This document shows positions 1 through 12,943 of a stretch of 64,000 bases of DNA, piece after piece. Position 1 is the stretch's first letter. Every line of letters starts with the position of its first letter. The stretch comes from Takakia lepidozioides (lineage: Eukaryota; Streptophyta; Takakiopsida; Takakiales; Takakiaceae). Made by a program: the position numbers and the translations under genes. The stretch spans positions 73,823,053 through 73,887,052 of the forward strand of contig CM060732.1 of NCBI GenBank assembly GCA_030704615.1. Reading direction: 5' to 3'. Under the pieces are notes generated by a model that saw nothing but the letters and a program-made list of their open reading frames with translations, was not told where the DNA came from and made no database searches.

Positions 1-2314
1 TTGATACAACTCTGCATCTTGATCTAGATGAACTCCCATTGTTTCCGTGGCACCAAAGTGTAGGACAGCCTACCTGATCGATTCTCCTCAAAAGTGCAGA
101 GCCAGAATGGCAAGTCAAGGCATTGAATCCGGACCCAACAACCCTCACATGTGTGGGTGCTGTTTTTCAGGCCTCCTGCTGCCATCTCTGCCATGTTGTT
201 TGCAAACTTTCAAGTTCATGCAGCATGCTTACCTATCTAGCTAGTCTTCCTCCACTGGGACTCATATACATACTAACAGTTACACTCACTCTTTTTCATT
301 CTTCAAGTCACACCCATCCTAAATGAAGTCTGCATTACTGCATCACTTCAATCCCAGGTAGTGAGTGAGGGATTCAGGAGTGCTGCACTGGGCTTGCTGT
401 AACTTATACAGGTATTATGAGTGTGAGCTTCCATGGACAATGCCAACTCTGTGCATTTAGTACTCTATAGTACACTGATCACATCAGATATCCCAGAAAT
501 GAAATATCCCATATCGATTGCCTCAACCGCCTACATATCACATATGACGTGGATACCTACCTACCTAGGTACCGAGTTGTACTAGGTACCTGGTTAGGTA
601 CCACCTACACCTCGTACGTGCACTAGAATACGTATGTACTGTCCATACAGTACACGCTGCGCTCTGTTTAGTCAAAAACATCATAATGTCAACGATTTTC
701 ATCCATATCCCCTGCTTGCCATACATCCCCCGTCCACATGGGATGGCCTTGTCATTATCACATCCAATACTAGGTTAATCCAAGTAACTAATTTACTAGG
801 TCTTTCTAAAAGATGCCTTTATGGATGTAAGTTCATGGATGATGGACCTGTCGAACCCTCATTACTTGTTTTATTTGCTGCCCTAATGAGATCTTGACCA
901 TCCAAAAATGTCAGATCCGTCCTCTGGTAAATAGTAGTGCAGTGATCTCGGGATCAAACCTTGGGGAAGAGTGGCTATATATATATTAAATGACCGCAGG
1001 AGGTGAAAAAGTGAAGTAAGGGATCCATTTAGGAACTGGCGTAGACTGGCTGGGCATCCAAATTACAGGCCCAAGAACCTCTAGCCATCAAATACCCGCC
1101 AATTATTTGATGAAAACTGCCTGTAATAAAATATTGTAATAGTCACAAGTGGATATTATTAGTTCCCTAAAATTAAACCAGGGCCTCTGTCCCGTTATAG
1201 AAAGAATCAATAAAAGCCTAATAACCGGAATGCTCAAATAACGTAATCGATTGTGAAAACTTCCGACCGACCAGCCGCTCTACATAACTCTAGAATTTAA
1301 GGAAATAATTTGCTGGATTATTTGGTATAGTACATTGTAGTATACGAGTAGAGATTAGAAATACGGGTAGAGGTACGCGTCTCTGACAGTGTCGGCAGGC
1401 TTTGTGTCTGGCTCCTTCATTCACGCTCGCGTGCTGCTGCTCGGTTTTAGTGGGAGTGAGTCATGCATGCTTCATTATTGGACTTGTTTTCTTACACTCA
1501 TCTTTCACTACCCTGCTTGGCATTCCTGACTCATTGTAGCTAACTTAACCGTGGAATCTTTTTCTCAGAAATTCATTTCACCCCGTATACGCTGGACATT
1601 GTTCCTACACTGGACTTCCCTCTCCGAACTGTGGTTGTAGGACCATGGTGTAGAAAATGGGAGAAGCGGCTTTTGCGACAGGTAAATACCTGATAGTATT
1701 GGTGGCTGTAGCATAGCTGGCAATGCTTTTCTGACAACAGCAGAGAGGTGAGCGTGGTGATTTTGTTCTGTTTCCTTACTAGTCACGGCGGACGGGTGGC
1801 CTGCTGACGCTGAGATAGAAAGTGAGCAAAACAGAGAGCGGGAGACAAGAGGCGACTAAGAAGGGAAGAAAAGAAGGCTTGCAGTCCCGGATCTGTTTGC
1901 AATGATTTGTTTGTAAGTAACTATTATCAGGAAAACTTCTTCTACAGACAAAGAGCTACAGTAAGGGAATGCAGCGATTGTGTTTGTATACATGCAGTGA
2001 TATGTGAACTCAATGCTGCCCTTCAGCAATCAGAGAGAGCTGCAAATCACTCGTGTTCCAGCATAAAGAAGATTGACATCACATGATATGTCTGGTGTGA
2101 CTTGCCTGCAGAGATCAGGAGAAGGCGGTCAGGAAATCTTGAAGAAGAGGTGTCACATCTTTGTGTTGTTGTTATGTCGTTCTGGGACACTTATTCGTAG
2201 CATCTGAGCAGCGAAATGCCACAGTTCGCTAGTTACTAGAAAGCAAAACAAATTCTATCCCCGCAGCGAGGCACTTAGAGTGGGATAGGGGAGAGCCTGA
2301 GAAATTCAGGCTGC
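1..2314. other. 5' flank of the methyltransferase gene, no gene recognised
   Basis: I see no convincing coding exon here. The stretch holds short palindromic blocks rich in GGTACC and CCTAGG at about 550-615 and a stretch at about 960-1260 with a TA-rich run and ACCGG-like motifs that loosely resembles the AACCGG-rich repeat near 23.2-23.9 kb. The last few hundred bases should contain the promoter and 5' UTR of the gene starting at 2315; no TATA box could be assigned with confidence. Confidence 0.5.
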
Positions 2315-5300
2315 ATGTTTGGGCGAGCAGTCTCCTCGAGAATGAGGGGTCGAAACGATGGAGCTGCACAGAAACGACGGGTGTTGGTTACCGTGTGTAC
2401 CATGGTGCTTATGCTGTCTCTGCTCTCTATGTACCATGGCTCCTTCTTCAGCAACCGTCTCCACAAAAGTAAGGCTGTCATTGGAGAACGCTTTGGCGGT
2501 GCCGTGGCTTACTGGTCAGGTTCGGATGCCGTAGAAGGAAAAGAAGAATCCTCGATAGGCAGTGCCGATGACACTGAGAAGACTGCTGTTCAAGACACGG
2601 ATGCGAATGTGGAGGAACAGCCGGAAGACAAGGGTGAAAAAATTGAATCGGATGGAAAAGAAGAGTTGGAGGCAAAGGTCGACACCAGTAATGAGAAATC
2701 GGAGGACAAAGGGGATGCTGCTGAGGATGGATCCTCTGAATCCTCTGGTGAGGACACTGAACAATCTTCAGAGGATGCCAACAGCGGAGAAGAAGTCACT
2801 GAAGTGACACCAAAGTCCTTTCCTGTAAGCATTACATACGTCACTGAGCACATGCTGATAATAAGAACACTTTCTTTCCTTGGTGTGTTCTTATCATGTG
2901 AAGAATCTGGACCATGGATGAATTTGCTTGCAAACGGCAGAGTTGCATAACATGTCTGAGCATTTTGCTCCAGCATGGAAGTGGTGGTGGAGGTCAGTTA
3001 AACTCTACGGGCTTGAAAAATCAGGAAAAACCTGCTCATGATAGGTAGGGCTGTGAGCGCAGGTATGTGATGCACGGTACACAGAATTGATTCCCTGCCT
3101 GGACCGGCAACTGATAAGCAAGATGAAGTTGAAGCTCAATCTTTCACTCATGGAGCATTATGAACGACACTGTCCCACTCCAGACCGCCGCCTCAACTGC
3201 ATGATCCCACCTCCCCCCAACTACAAGGTACTAGAGACTTTTGAGTTGCGCTTATGCAGTAGCCACGGTGCAGTCTAGGTAAGAATACATGAGATGTGAT
3301 CTGCTTTTGACATTTTATCATTTATTATAGGTCATCTCCTGGCGTGAAGTCGCAGCAATTATTCTGGCCCCTTGCTTTCGTTGTAGAGCACACATCTTAA
3401 TAAGCACCTGCATTGATCTTATCAACCACACAATCAAGCCCTACAAGGATTTTTTCAGTATGGTAGGGGGGTATATCAAAGAGTTTTCCAATGCATTCTG
3501 CCCCTCAGCTATACAACATCACACTATACAATTATGAGTTCTTAAAGACAGGTCACTAACTTTGGTGGCCTTTTCAGAAATGTAACTGGACTCATGATTT
3601 TTTGATGTGGTGACCTTCACTCAGTTCACTATCTTGAGGATCATGTATGAGGACATGTTTACATGAAACTTAGATAACCACAGTAGAAGTAGCAAGAGTG
3701 CAACAAGGAGATGGCATGGCCATTGGACTACATTATCTTAGTTTAGTAGAACCAGAGCAACAGTTTTTTGAAGCTTATTTAATGAAATTTTCTTAGTGCA
3801 TGAAGTACCTCTGCTTTCTGCAACTGTGACAGGCGCCAATCAGGTGGCCATACAGCAGGGATGAAGTTTGGCAAGCCAATGTGCCACATACATTTCTGGC
3901 CCGTGAGAAGTCAGATCAGCACTGGATGGTGGTTAATGGTCAGAAGGTCAACTTCCCGGGTGGTGGCACCCATTTTCCTAATGGTGCAGACAAATACATT
4001 GCAGCTCTTGGCAAGGTATGTGTGGTTGATCTCTTCAAAACAAGATTTATTCATTCTTCTGAAGTTATTTCTTGGCTACCCAAACATTGACATTGTGAGA
4101 AGGATTCTTGGCCTCCTGAACTAAGGAAGATTGAAGAATATTGTAGGTGGCTCACGAACCAACCAGAGGTTTTTGAGGGAAAATACTAACTTCACATTAA
4201 GGTCTTGGTTGATCCTTAGGCTGGAATGCGTTGGTGCAGAAGCCAGCATTGTTCACTCATTCCAACATGAAAGCCCGATGGATAGGATCCTGTAATGTGT
4301 TGTCACTTTGTGCACTTCAGAATGGTGGACAATATGGCGTCGTCCGTGTGCAGTTTGTTTTGATGCCGTGTCTCTTGCTTTGATCTCAGATGCTCGGGAA
4401 TAAGGACGGAAACCTGAGCAGTGGAGGAAAGATAAGGACAGTGCTGGATGTAGGGTGCGGGGTGGCAAGTTTTGGAGCGTACTTACTTCCTTTGGACATT
4501 TTAGCAATGTCTCTGGCCCCCAATGATGTACATCAGAACCAGATTCAATTTGCATTGGAGAGAGGTATTCCTGCAACACTTGGTGTATTAGGCACAATGC
4601 GGCTGCCATACCCAAGCAAGTCTTTTGATTTGGCTCACTGCTCTCGCTGCCGAATTGATTGGGTACAGCGGGATGGAATTCTGCTCCTGGAGGTGGATAG
4701 GATTTTGAGACCTGGTGGATACTTTGCCTGGTCATCTCCACCGGCATATCGCGACAATGAGGAAGACAGAAAGATTTGGAAAGAAATGAGTGATCTTGTG
4801 AGTCGCATGTGCTGGACTATCGCTGCCAAGCAGGACCAGACTGTCATCTGGGCTAAGCCACGAACAAATGAGTGCTATGAAAGGCGGGCGGAGGGGACAG
4901 AACCACCATTGTGCAGCACAAAGACTGACCCCGACAATTCCTGGCAGGAGCGTATGAAGCCATGCATCACACCTTTGCCGACAACTTTGACCGAGTGTAA
5001 GGTTTCTACTTGTTCTCCCATCTTGATATGGTAGTGAGAACCCCCCTCCCCTCCATCTCCTTAATGTTGCTCTTCTGGACTTAAGCTTGGGTTTGGGTGA
5101 AAACTAAGCTGGAATGTCCTGTCTTGCAGCCGAGGAGCTAGCAGGAAATGGTCTAGAGCCGTGGCCCAAGCGCATGTCTGCCCCTCCTCCACGCCTACAA
5201 GAACTTGGTGTCAGTGAGAAGACCTTCCATGCTGACACGGTAATGTAGACATTGCCTATTGAGAACCTGTGCAATTGTTGTTTCACGAGATTCAGGATAA

Positions 5301-6599
5301 GTTTTGATGTAATATTGAGGCTCTTTGGTGCAGAGGCTTCGCCTCTGTTTAAGGTGCTTCCCTGGGTTGACATCAACAGGTGGCCTCCTCTAGGAGTGTA
5401 ATTGAAGGCATAACCGAGGCCTACTTTCTTTGTCGTCCTCCACCATCTCTCCAATGATGCGCTGTGATTAACCAACTGTTAAGAGGCAAGTGCTATATAA
5501 TCCAGGAGTCCGTTTGTCAATTCGACGTTGTTGCAGTATACTAAGACTTGTAAGAATGGGGAAACCAAATGCAGAATGCATGGAAGAAGAGGGTGGACTT
5601 TTACTGGAAGCAGCTGAAGGCAGCAGACCAAGTGGAGCAATATAGTATACGAAATATAATGGACATGAAGGCCAGCTTTGGTGGTTTTGCTGCAGCACTG
5701 AGAGAGAGGGACATGCCTGTCTGGGTCATGAACGTGGTGCCTGCCTTTGGCCCCAACACACTGAAAATCGTCTACGACCGTGGTTTCATTGGCTCTTTGC
5801 ACAATTGGTAAGCACAGTGGTTTTTTAAGGCCGCTGGAATTATAGGAGCTGTGGCTTATCAATCATTCCATGATCCATATCAGTATTATTTAGATATCAG
5901 GGAAGCGGCTGAAAAGAAAATGGAGGGGGTGTTCGGCTTCAGGTACTGGTGTGGCTGCTAGCTGTGCCTGTCTTTCAACTTGTGAGATGGATTCTAAGCT
6001 CTAGAGTTGGCAGAATAGGATTCTCTTCCCAGCTTGCTTGAGGTTCTACTAGCTGGTAGAAAGCTTTAGTCTTCGGTCATGGCAGCACGAATACAGGCTC
6101 CTTGCTCTGATTGATGAACATTGAAGGTGTAGTAAACTCTTTCTAATTGCGAATATGCTTTTCCCCTTACAATGGTATACTGATATGATGACTCTCATCG
6201 ATGTCATATAGTAAACTGCATGCAATTTGTCCCAGTTTTTCAAAGCGTAGTCTGTTAACGTAATGGTTTTGGGGTGGGTTTTGTAGGTGCGAAGCATTTT
6301 CAACATATCCCCGCACATATGACCTGCTGCATGCCTGGACTGTGTTCTCGGATATTGACAATGAGGGCTGCAGTGTGGAAGATCTCCTGCTAGAGATTGA
6401 TCGAATTCTGCGTCCAATGGGCCTTGTTATAATCCGTGACAAAACTTCGATAGTCAATCTAGTGAGCAAATATCTCCCGGCCTTGCGCTGGGATGTGTGG
6501 TCGAAAGAGTTTGAAGCAGAAAAAGATCAGATTTCAGATGCTGATGAGACGATTTTAATTGCCCGGAAGCAATTATGGCAGCCTGAGGATACATCATGA
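2315..6599 (+). CDS. Golgi DUF248 S-adenosylmethionine-dependent methyltransferase (QUA3/PMT-like), 7 exons
   Basis: Exons read from splice sites and frame: 2315-2824, 3063-3227, 3833-4015, 4390-4996, 5130-5239, 5575-5807, 6287-6599, giving 706 residues. The family (PF03141) is plant-specific, type II, Golgi-located, and linked to homogalacturonan methylesterification. Seen here: a short basic cytosolic tail, a signal anchor at about residues 23-41, an unusually acidic Glu/Asp/Ser stem to about 168, then the family block starting at VCDARYTELIPCLD. The SAM-binding motif DVGCGVASFGAYLL lies near residue 306; other family blocks are HYERHCP, NFPGGGTHF, CSRCRIDW, LRPGGYF, NIMDMKA, WVMNVVP and ILRP near the end. 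Exon 2 must start at 3063, not at the nearer AG, because only this keeps the VCD block and the frame. All phases agree and no frame damage is seen, so the gene looks intact. The substrate (homogalacturonan or other wall polymer) is inferred from relatives. Confidence 0.95.
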
Positions 6600-7875
6600 C
6601 CTGGGGATGCTCTGTACAACATGAAGACGGGGCCTCTTGGCGAAGCAGCCTCCAATCAAAAAATTTCAAAAAAAGTTGATTAGATATTTGGGAGTCCAGG
6701 GTTGAAGTAGAGCACAATAGATATGGCAAATTGGTATGCTTTACTGCGTTGGTCTGACTACAGGCGGCACAGCATTTCTCCGAAGTCTTGTGACATGAAG
6801 CTGGTTTCAATTTGCGCACATGCGGCTGTCAGGTGCCGAGAATGGCTGCTGAGATTTGGGAAGGACATTTCATTTTTGGTCCAGGTTGGAGTGGTGGGAA
6901 GAGTGTATTCCTAGCTGGTCAAACAAAGTTGGGGAAGCACGGCAAAATGGCACTATTGATTGATGTGGATATACAGGTTACTCCTTAGCGCTTCGGTAGC
7001 CTCATTCTTTAAGATCAAGATACTGATAGGAGCAGGTTGTTACAACTGCCCGTGTTTATGGCTATGTTGTAGTGTAAATCAGCTTTAGGCTGGGAAGCAA
7101 AGTTGTGGTATCCTTGTATGTAATTTTCCTCAGCCATGATTCCATACAAGTAAATTCAAAAGTATTCATTCTTGGGAGGTGTGAGTTGGCTCTTTTGAGG
7201 TCAATTTATCTGACTCTCTACTTTAAAGGGGGCTCGGGTTGCTGGGAGTGATGTTGATCATGTAAAGAGGGAGCCCTGGGATTGTTGGCTTGGTATAGCA
7301 ATGGATATGGAGAGAGACTTGATTGCTCTCTAGATGCTGAGAATGTGTGAGGGAGAGGCTGGTATGTCAAAGAAGTGTTATAGTTACCTATTTGTTTGTT
7401 TTGCATTCACATAGAAGCTTGGCAGCAGATGCAAGTGCGAGAAGGAGAGTGGAAGGAGTAGTCGTCCTGCTGATTGCTGTGACTTTGATCTCCATGAAAA
7501 TATGAGACACATCTATCTGCATGGCACCAGAGATACATCCACATGGAAACTCAAGGAGCTCAAAGTGAGTTGAGAAATCTTGATGTTGTAGAATCGGGGG
7601 AGGAAGAATCAGCCACCAAGAAAGAAACCAAGAAAGACGAAGACAAAGGGGGGAGAAGAATGGAAGTGGGAGTCGTTCATGAGATTGATGAGATGAGGCT
7701 GAGGTTTGACTGGGGCAAGAGGAGAGCTGACCACAATGATGGTGCAATAAGGGTGATGGAAGCAGCGTTGCAGTGATGAGTGCGGATCGCTTGCCATATC
7801 GCACTTGCGTTACATTCACTGTCTCACCATGTAGACGTGCATATAAGAGTTCCGGGAAGGTGGGTGAGAGAGGAG

Positions 7876-7911
<36 letters not shown>

Positions 7912-7917
7912 GTGGCG
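6600..7917. other. Intergenic region with a GA microsatellite
   Basis: This is the 3' flank of the methyltransferase gene followed by the 5' flank of the aldo-keto reductase gene. Open frames here lack family features. A (GA)n tract at about 7879-7909 sits directly upstream of the reductase start and probably lies in its 5' UTR or core promoter, a common place for GA repeats in plants. The frame of the reductase is open upstream to about 7780, but that part encodes the repeat as Arg-Glu and looks untranslated. Confidence 0.5.
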
Positions 7918-10825
7918 ATGGCGGCACGCGAGCAGCGGAGAGCCATGGCAGATCCCCTGCTGCTGCCCCTCAACACGGGAGGGTTCATACCTGCGCTTGG
8001 CCTGGGCACTTCGGGCCTTCATACCGCCCACACCAAAATTACCGTGCTCTCTGCTCTGCTGGTAGTAATCTGAGGCACTCCTCCAGTCCAGTCATAATGA
8101 ACGATTGCAAGAGTTTTGAGCTCGCGTCTTGGGTAATGCGGGGTTGGGAGGTCTGCTTTCTTCGTGTTGAATTGCCGATAGGATGTCCAGAGCTGTATGT
8201 TCTTTGAACAATTAGTGTAGGGGAACTCCCCACACCGACAGGTCGAATTCCTGTTCTAGGCTACGGTATGAGAATTGGCCGCGCGGGAAGAAAGTAAGAT
8301 GCTTTTGGTTCAGAATCTCTGGATTGGATTGACGCGTTTCTTGGCCTGAATTACTGTCCCCCGTCTGTGTCCTTTCCTGGAAAGTCACAAATGGAATATT
8401 CTGCATTTGATTAGAAATTGTTTCAGACGAGAGTCTACACATGTTGAAATACAGTTTTTTCGGTTTCTGGCAAAGACCGTTGGTTTCTCGGTTGTGGTTG
8501 GCCGAAACGCTGCAGAACTGTTAAGGCTCCAAAGCATATCAGTAGTATATTGCTGAAACCTTCACTGTACTAAGTAAAATTGATACAAATAATAGTATGC
8601 ACGAAATTGAAAGAGGGCGCCAGTAGCCAAAGAGTTTTCTCCCAGCATTCTGAAGCTGCTTAAATTCATTTCTTGGTATTTTGTTTTTCAGTGTGTTCTT
8701 GGGATTTATCTTTGGATTTTCACATTGCATTGCATGATAATATTTCATTGGAGTTATCTGGGATATGACTGCGTCACATGTGAACCTCATGCGGGGATCC
8801 AAATGCCTGGAAAATGTAAGTGCTGCAGACCGGACTGGCCTGAACAGCAGAGGATTTTAAAATCGAATTGCTTACTATTTCCATACCAATGTCATGGACG
8901 TCTGTCAGAAGGTCCTGACTAGAAGTAGTTCTTGACGCCTGATCGGTGCAAGCATTGGCAATGGCCCAGGGTGTAGGATTGGCCACCACGTGAAGTGACG
9001 ACATCAATTTGGGGAGAGAGAAAAGGAATGTGTAAACTAGTTGAAATTTGCTGGATTTTGGATACAACGACAAAATTCACCATCAGGCCACTGGTTGAAA
9101 ATCATGTGAAACTGCAGGCTGGTGTGCATCGATAGACAATTGTCTTGACTGTTCATTATTGATATGCTCATGCGTGGCAGGCAGGCTACAGGCACATTGA
9201 CTGCGCACCTCTATATGGAAATGAAGCCCAGGTTGGTGAAGCAATCACTGAGGCTTTCACCCAAGGCATAGTCAGGCGAAAGGAACTCTTTGTGACTTCA
9301 AAACTTCCATCAACTGCCCATGACCCTGAAGATGTCATTCCAACCCTCCAAAAGAGTCTCAAGTGAGCAAACATTTGAGGTTTTTTCTATGTTGGAATGA
9401 AAGAATTTTCAGATCAGCTTCCCACAAGCTTTCTCATGGCTTTTTGTGAATTGATATAAAAAATTAGCAAGGTTTGCTGATGTTGGCAGTTTAAGTATGT
9501 ATAAATCACATATCATCAGCACCTGAGTCTTTTGATATTCGTACCAGTGTTCTCAGAAAAGAGAACACTGGTATGAGCCTACATCAGAGACTGCATCAGA
9601 GATTGGAGTAGACATGAGGCATTACTTTCATGGTGGACACATTGTCATGTTGGTTTGCTGGCAGTGAGTTGCAACTGGAGTATGTGGATTTGTATCTCAT
9701 ACACTGGCCCTTGAAGTTGAGGAAGGGTGCGGGTTTCCCACCCAAGGAGGAAGATTTTTTGGCTTTGGATATCAAGAGCACTTGGCAGGCCTTGGAGCGC
9801 TCAGTGGAGGCTGGCTTGGCTAAAGCCATCGGTGTTGCCAATTTTTCCAGTAAAAAGTTGGAGAGCTTGCTTGAGTGTGCAAAAATCCAACCTGCTGTTG
9901 ATCAGGTAGGGATCACTAAACTCTGCTTATTGCACTGGAGTGCAATCAGGGTGATTTTGCCATTTTCCAGAATTGTGCTGGTCTGTTTATAGAGAGATTG
10001 AAAAGGAGATCTTTCTGCTGAGAAGCTTATCTTAGTTGCTTTCCTGCGGCATCACATTTCAGGCTCATGGAAAATTCAGGAGTTTCAGAGTGCAAGCTGA
10101 AGATTCTTGGTTGGGAAAAAGTGGCTCAACAGTGTGTCCTTCATGAGCAGGTGGAGATGCATCCAGGATGGCAACAGCAGGAACTTCGGTTTTTTTGCAG
10201 GCCACGGGGCATCCATGTGAGTGCATTTTCACCCCTTGGTGCACCCGGAACATTCTATGGGAGAAATGACATTCTGACCCTGCCAGTTGTCCGAGACACA
10301 GCAGTAAGGCTTCAAAAGACCCCAGCCCAGGTAAGCTCGGCACTTGCACTGTCATAAAAAATTGCATCTCTCAGACGGTTGATTCCTGTTACTGTCTTTC
10401 TAGACTTGATCCAGGTTAGCATACCTCTCGCTTTTGGTTTGGCAGAACTTCCTCCCATGCATCAAAGCTGGCTGGTATCAGATGCTTCTAATAGGCAAGG
10501 GTCGTTGTGAAGTAAACATCACATTAAGAATGGAACCTGTATTGGTTGGCACCTCCCTGATTTCCCAGCTGACATCTATGTATCTGTCCACCATGCTCAG
10601 ATAGCATTACGGTGGGCTTTGCAGCAAGGAGTGAGTGTGCTTCCAAAGAGCAGCTGCCTGGAGCATATTCTAGAGAACTGTGCAATATGGGGCTGGGAAT
10701 TGTTCGAAGATGATTTAGAGAAGTTCCGCCATGTAGAGCAAACAAGATTCCCTGTGCCTTTGTTCATCAATGACACAACCAGCCCCTACAAAACAGCAGG
10801 GGAGCTTTGGGATGGAGAGTTATAA
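7918..10825 (+). CDS. Aldo-keto reductase (AKR4-type), 5 exons
   Basis: Exons 7918-8061, 9181-9362, 9665-9905, 10151-10330 and 10601-10825 join in frame to 323 residues, the usual length of plant AKR4-type NADPH-dependent aldehyde/ketone reductases. The (alpha/beta)8-barrel signatures are present: LGLGTSG, then [14 protein letters not shown] with catalytic Asp55 and Tyr60, Lys89 in FVTSKLP, His122 in [46 protein letters not shown] and the C-terminal ELWDGEL. The full D-Y-K-H tetrad suggests an active enzyme, likely cytosolic. The start could also be the ATG at 7945, which gives 314 residues and omits a short basic leader; I list the first ATG after the GA repeat. One oddity is the [13 protein letters not shown] stretch, where relatives have a basic cofactor-binding residue before the helix (the usual R/K..EN pattern); this may affect NADPH preference. 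Substrate not predictable. Confidence 0.93.
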
Positions 10826-11159
10826 GTGCTTTCTGTTTGTAGTAGAAGCTAGTCCATGCTTATTTTGTTAAGCCTAGAGTCAGCGTTTGCCCCATTCATT
10901 TACACAGGATTGGTGAAATAAAGCTCACATTACACTTCATTTCGAAAGCATCTGGCTCATCTGGCTCTAATACTGGAACTCTTTGCGTTGAATGCCTGAC
11001 AATACATGAGATTATCTGCCACGCAAAGAGGATAGAATATGTAGACCGAGAACTTCTTCAGAAGACATCAAGGACTGGGAAGTTCAGAAATGAAGCATTG
11101 CGAGTCGAATTCTGGACATAATCTGTAATGAAATTGTGTGTACCGCTGTGAGAGCTTTT
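10826..11159. other. 3' flank of the aldo-keto reductase gene
   Basis: No coding potential seen. An AATAAA-type signal (gaaataaagc) at about 10915 is a candidate polyadenylation site for the reductase. The left copy of the LINE target duplication, ctgtgagagctttt, lies at 11146-11159. Confidence 0.45.
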
Positions 11160-11627
11160 TTTATTTTTTTTGGAGAAACGGAAACCTTTATTCCACCTAA
11201 ATGTTAGCACAGTCCAGCGGCATATGATAACATCTCAATAGAGATGGGGGAGGAGTAACATTCCACCGTACCCCTCTATCCAAATGGAAGCAAAAGAAGG
11301 AAGAACCAGCCCAAACAGATAAAAATTCAGCCTCAAGATCAGATTGCTTTTGAATGTTGCGATTGAGAGCATGTTTCAGTAGTTGTTGCCACTCTGCCAT
11401 GCCACTAGAAATGGTGTCCTTCCATGCCAGAGTCAAGACTTGTTGCACAGAGAAGGACTTCCTCCAAGAACAAAGTGGCACCTCGCGCACCAAATTTACC
11501 AAAGAATGTTAGACCTGAAAATGTCCTATGCCCGGAGTGGATGGCGAGGTGATCTTACATTACCAAGTTGAATCTCCAATCCCCAGTCCTCCTCGTCCAT
11601 GGAGTGGCTAGGGGGCTCAATGCCAAC
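11160..11627 (-). mobile_element. 5'-truncated LINE 3' end with 14-bp target duplication
   Basis: A T-rich run at the left is the poly(A) tail of a minus-strand insertion. The body is nearly identical to the 3' end of the LINE at 14962-15400, including the C-terminal reading frame. The 14-bp sequence ctgtgagagctttt is repeated exactly at 11146-11159 and 11628-11641, a target-site duplication typical of LINE retrotransposition. Only about 0.47 kb of the 3' end was copied, so this is a dead-on-arrival copy. Confidence 0.9.
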
Positions 11628-11641
11628 CTGTGAGAGCTTTT

Positions 11642-12814
11642 GGCAAATGTCTAAAGGTTTGAATTTCTCGAGCACTACTGGGATGTGAATCAGTGAAGGT
11701 TGATTAGTGCTTAATATTTGAGTTATAATGCAAGCTGGGTCTTGGGATTGAGGGTTTTGATCTATAACTGGCAATGATACACACATGAACGGAGGTCACC
11801 AACAGGGTTGCTTTTCACTGAAGTGGTGCTCTTTTAGCAATTCGCCAACATGCAGCGTTCGATGGAATGGCGACCCATCTGGGCCGCTTGAAATTAAGAC
11901 TGGAGAGTCCAGATGAGCAGAAGGCAGGAACCTTTACTTTCGTTCCAAAGGGCTCTGGAAAAGCTATCGTGTGAGGAAGAAAACGGGAAGAAAACTCACA
12001 TGGTTCATCCTTGCATGCCGACGCATTTCGAGTTCGGAAGACTGATCCTCCAGTGATCCAGACTTAGGTTTTTCAGCGGATATTACATCAAAAGATTGTG
12101 GTTCTTGAGATGTCTAATTCCTTGACGATCTGCCTTTGCATTTCACATTATGGGTTGATTCGTGAACGGCACCATGCATTCTGAAAGTTCCTGTCAGTAC
12201 TTATCAGGAAGTTTGTGGAGTATTTGCCTTGCCACTGGAACTGACAGCGATCGACAAAAGATTTATCGGTGATGGAATTGACCTCAGAGATGGTTGGAGT
12301 CTTCGACACAAGTTGCTTCAAAGGATAAATGAGATGCAATTTTACTCGTCGAATGCCTCCCACGAAATGAGAGGGATGTAGCTAGTCCAATTTACCTGTA
12401 AACTCTTCCATGATATGAGGCCTGTCTCCTCAGGGAAAAGGACCAAACATTCTCAAGCCTCTCAAAGTGGTACCCGGGCCTTATATGGTCATGACGTTGC
12501 ATGCCGGAGTACAGTTGCGTCGATGTGTCTCCTGCCAGCATTTATGAAGAGGCCAAGTACTCCTTTCTCCCCAGTAAAGCATTTTGATATAGCCATCAAA
12601 GCTCCAAGTTTCCAAGTTCGCAAACATGAAAATGCGAGACAACCACATGTATGCACATACCCACACCCAGTACTCCCCAAAGAATCTTGTAGAATTTCCG
12701 AAATGTCTGGCAATGGCACCTGCGAGGCACCACGACTCATGTGCATTAATGTGCGTCTTGCTAAAGTGATCTGCCATCACTAAAGACGAAGCAAGTGAGG
12801 GAAACATCGTCAGA
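11642..12814. other. Intergenic region, no gene recognised
   Basis: Several frames of 70-125 codons are open on both strands between 12415 and 12858, but they overlap each other and show no family motif. I treat them as chance frames. The last part should hold the promoter of the zinc-finger gene fragment starting at 12815. Confidence 0.4.
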
Positions 12815-12897
12815 ATGAATATCCCCTTCGCTAACCAGGGTGGAAACCGTCCTCGCATGCTCGTGTGCTACCTGTGTGGACGCGAATTTGGCTCAAA

Positions 12898-12943
<46 letters not shown>

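Noticed and set aside
7388-7927. 179-codon minus-strand frame upstream of the aldo-keto reductase
   Set aside because: Its Ser-Leu run is only the translated GA repeat read backwards, and it has no family motif.
9541-9575. Inverted repeat accagtgttctc/gagaacactggt in an aldo-keto reductase intron as a terminator or microRNA
   Set aside because: A perfect short hairpin does exist in intron 2, but it is too short for a plant microRNA precursor, and bacterial-type terminators do not apply here.
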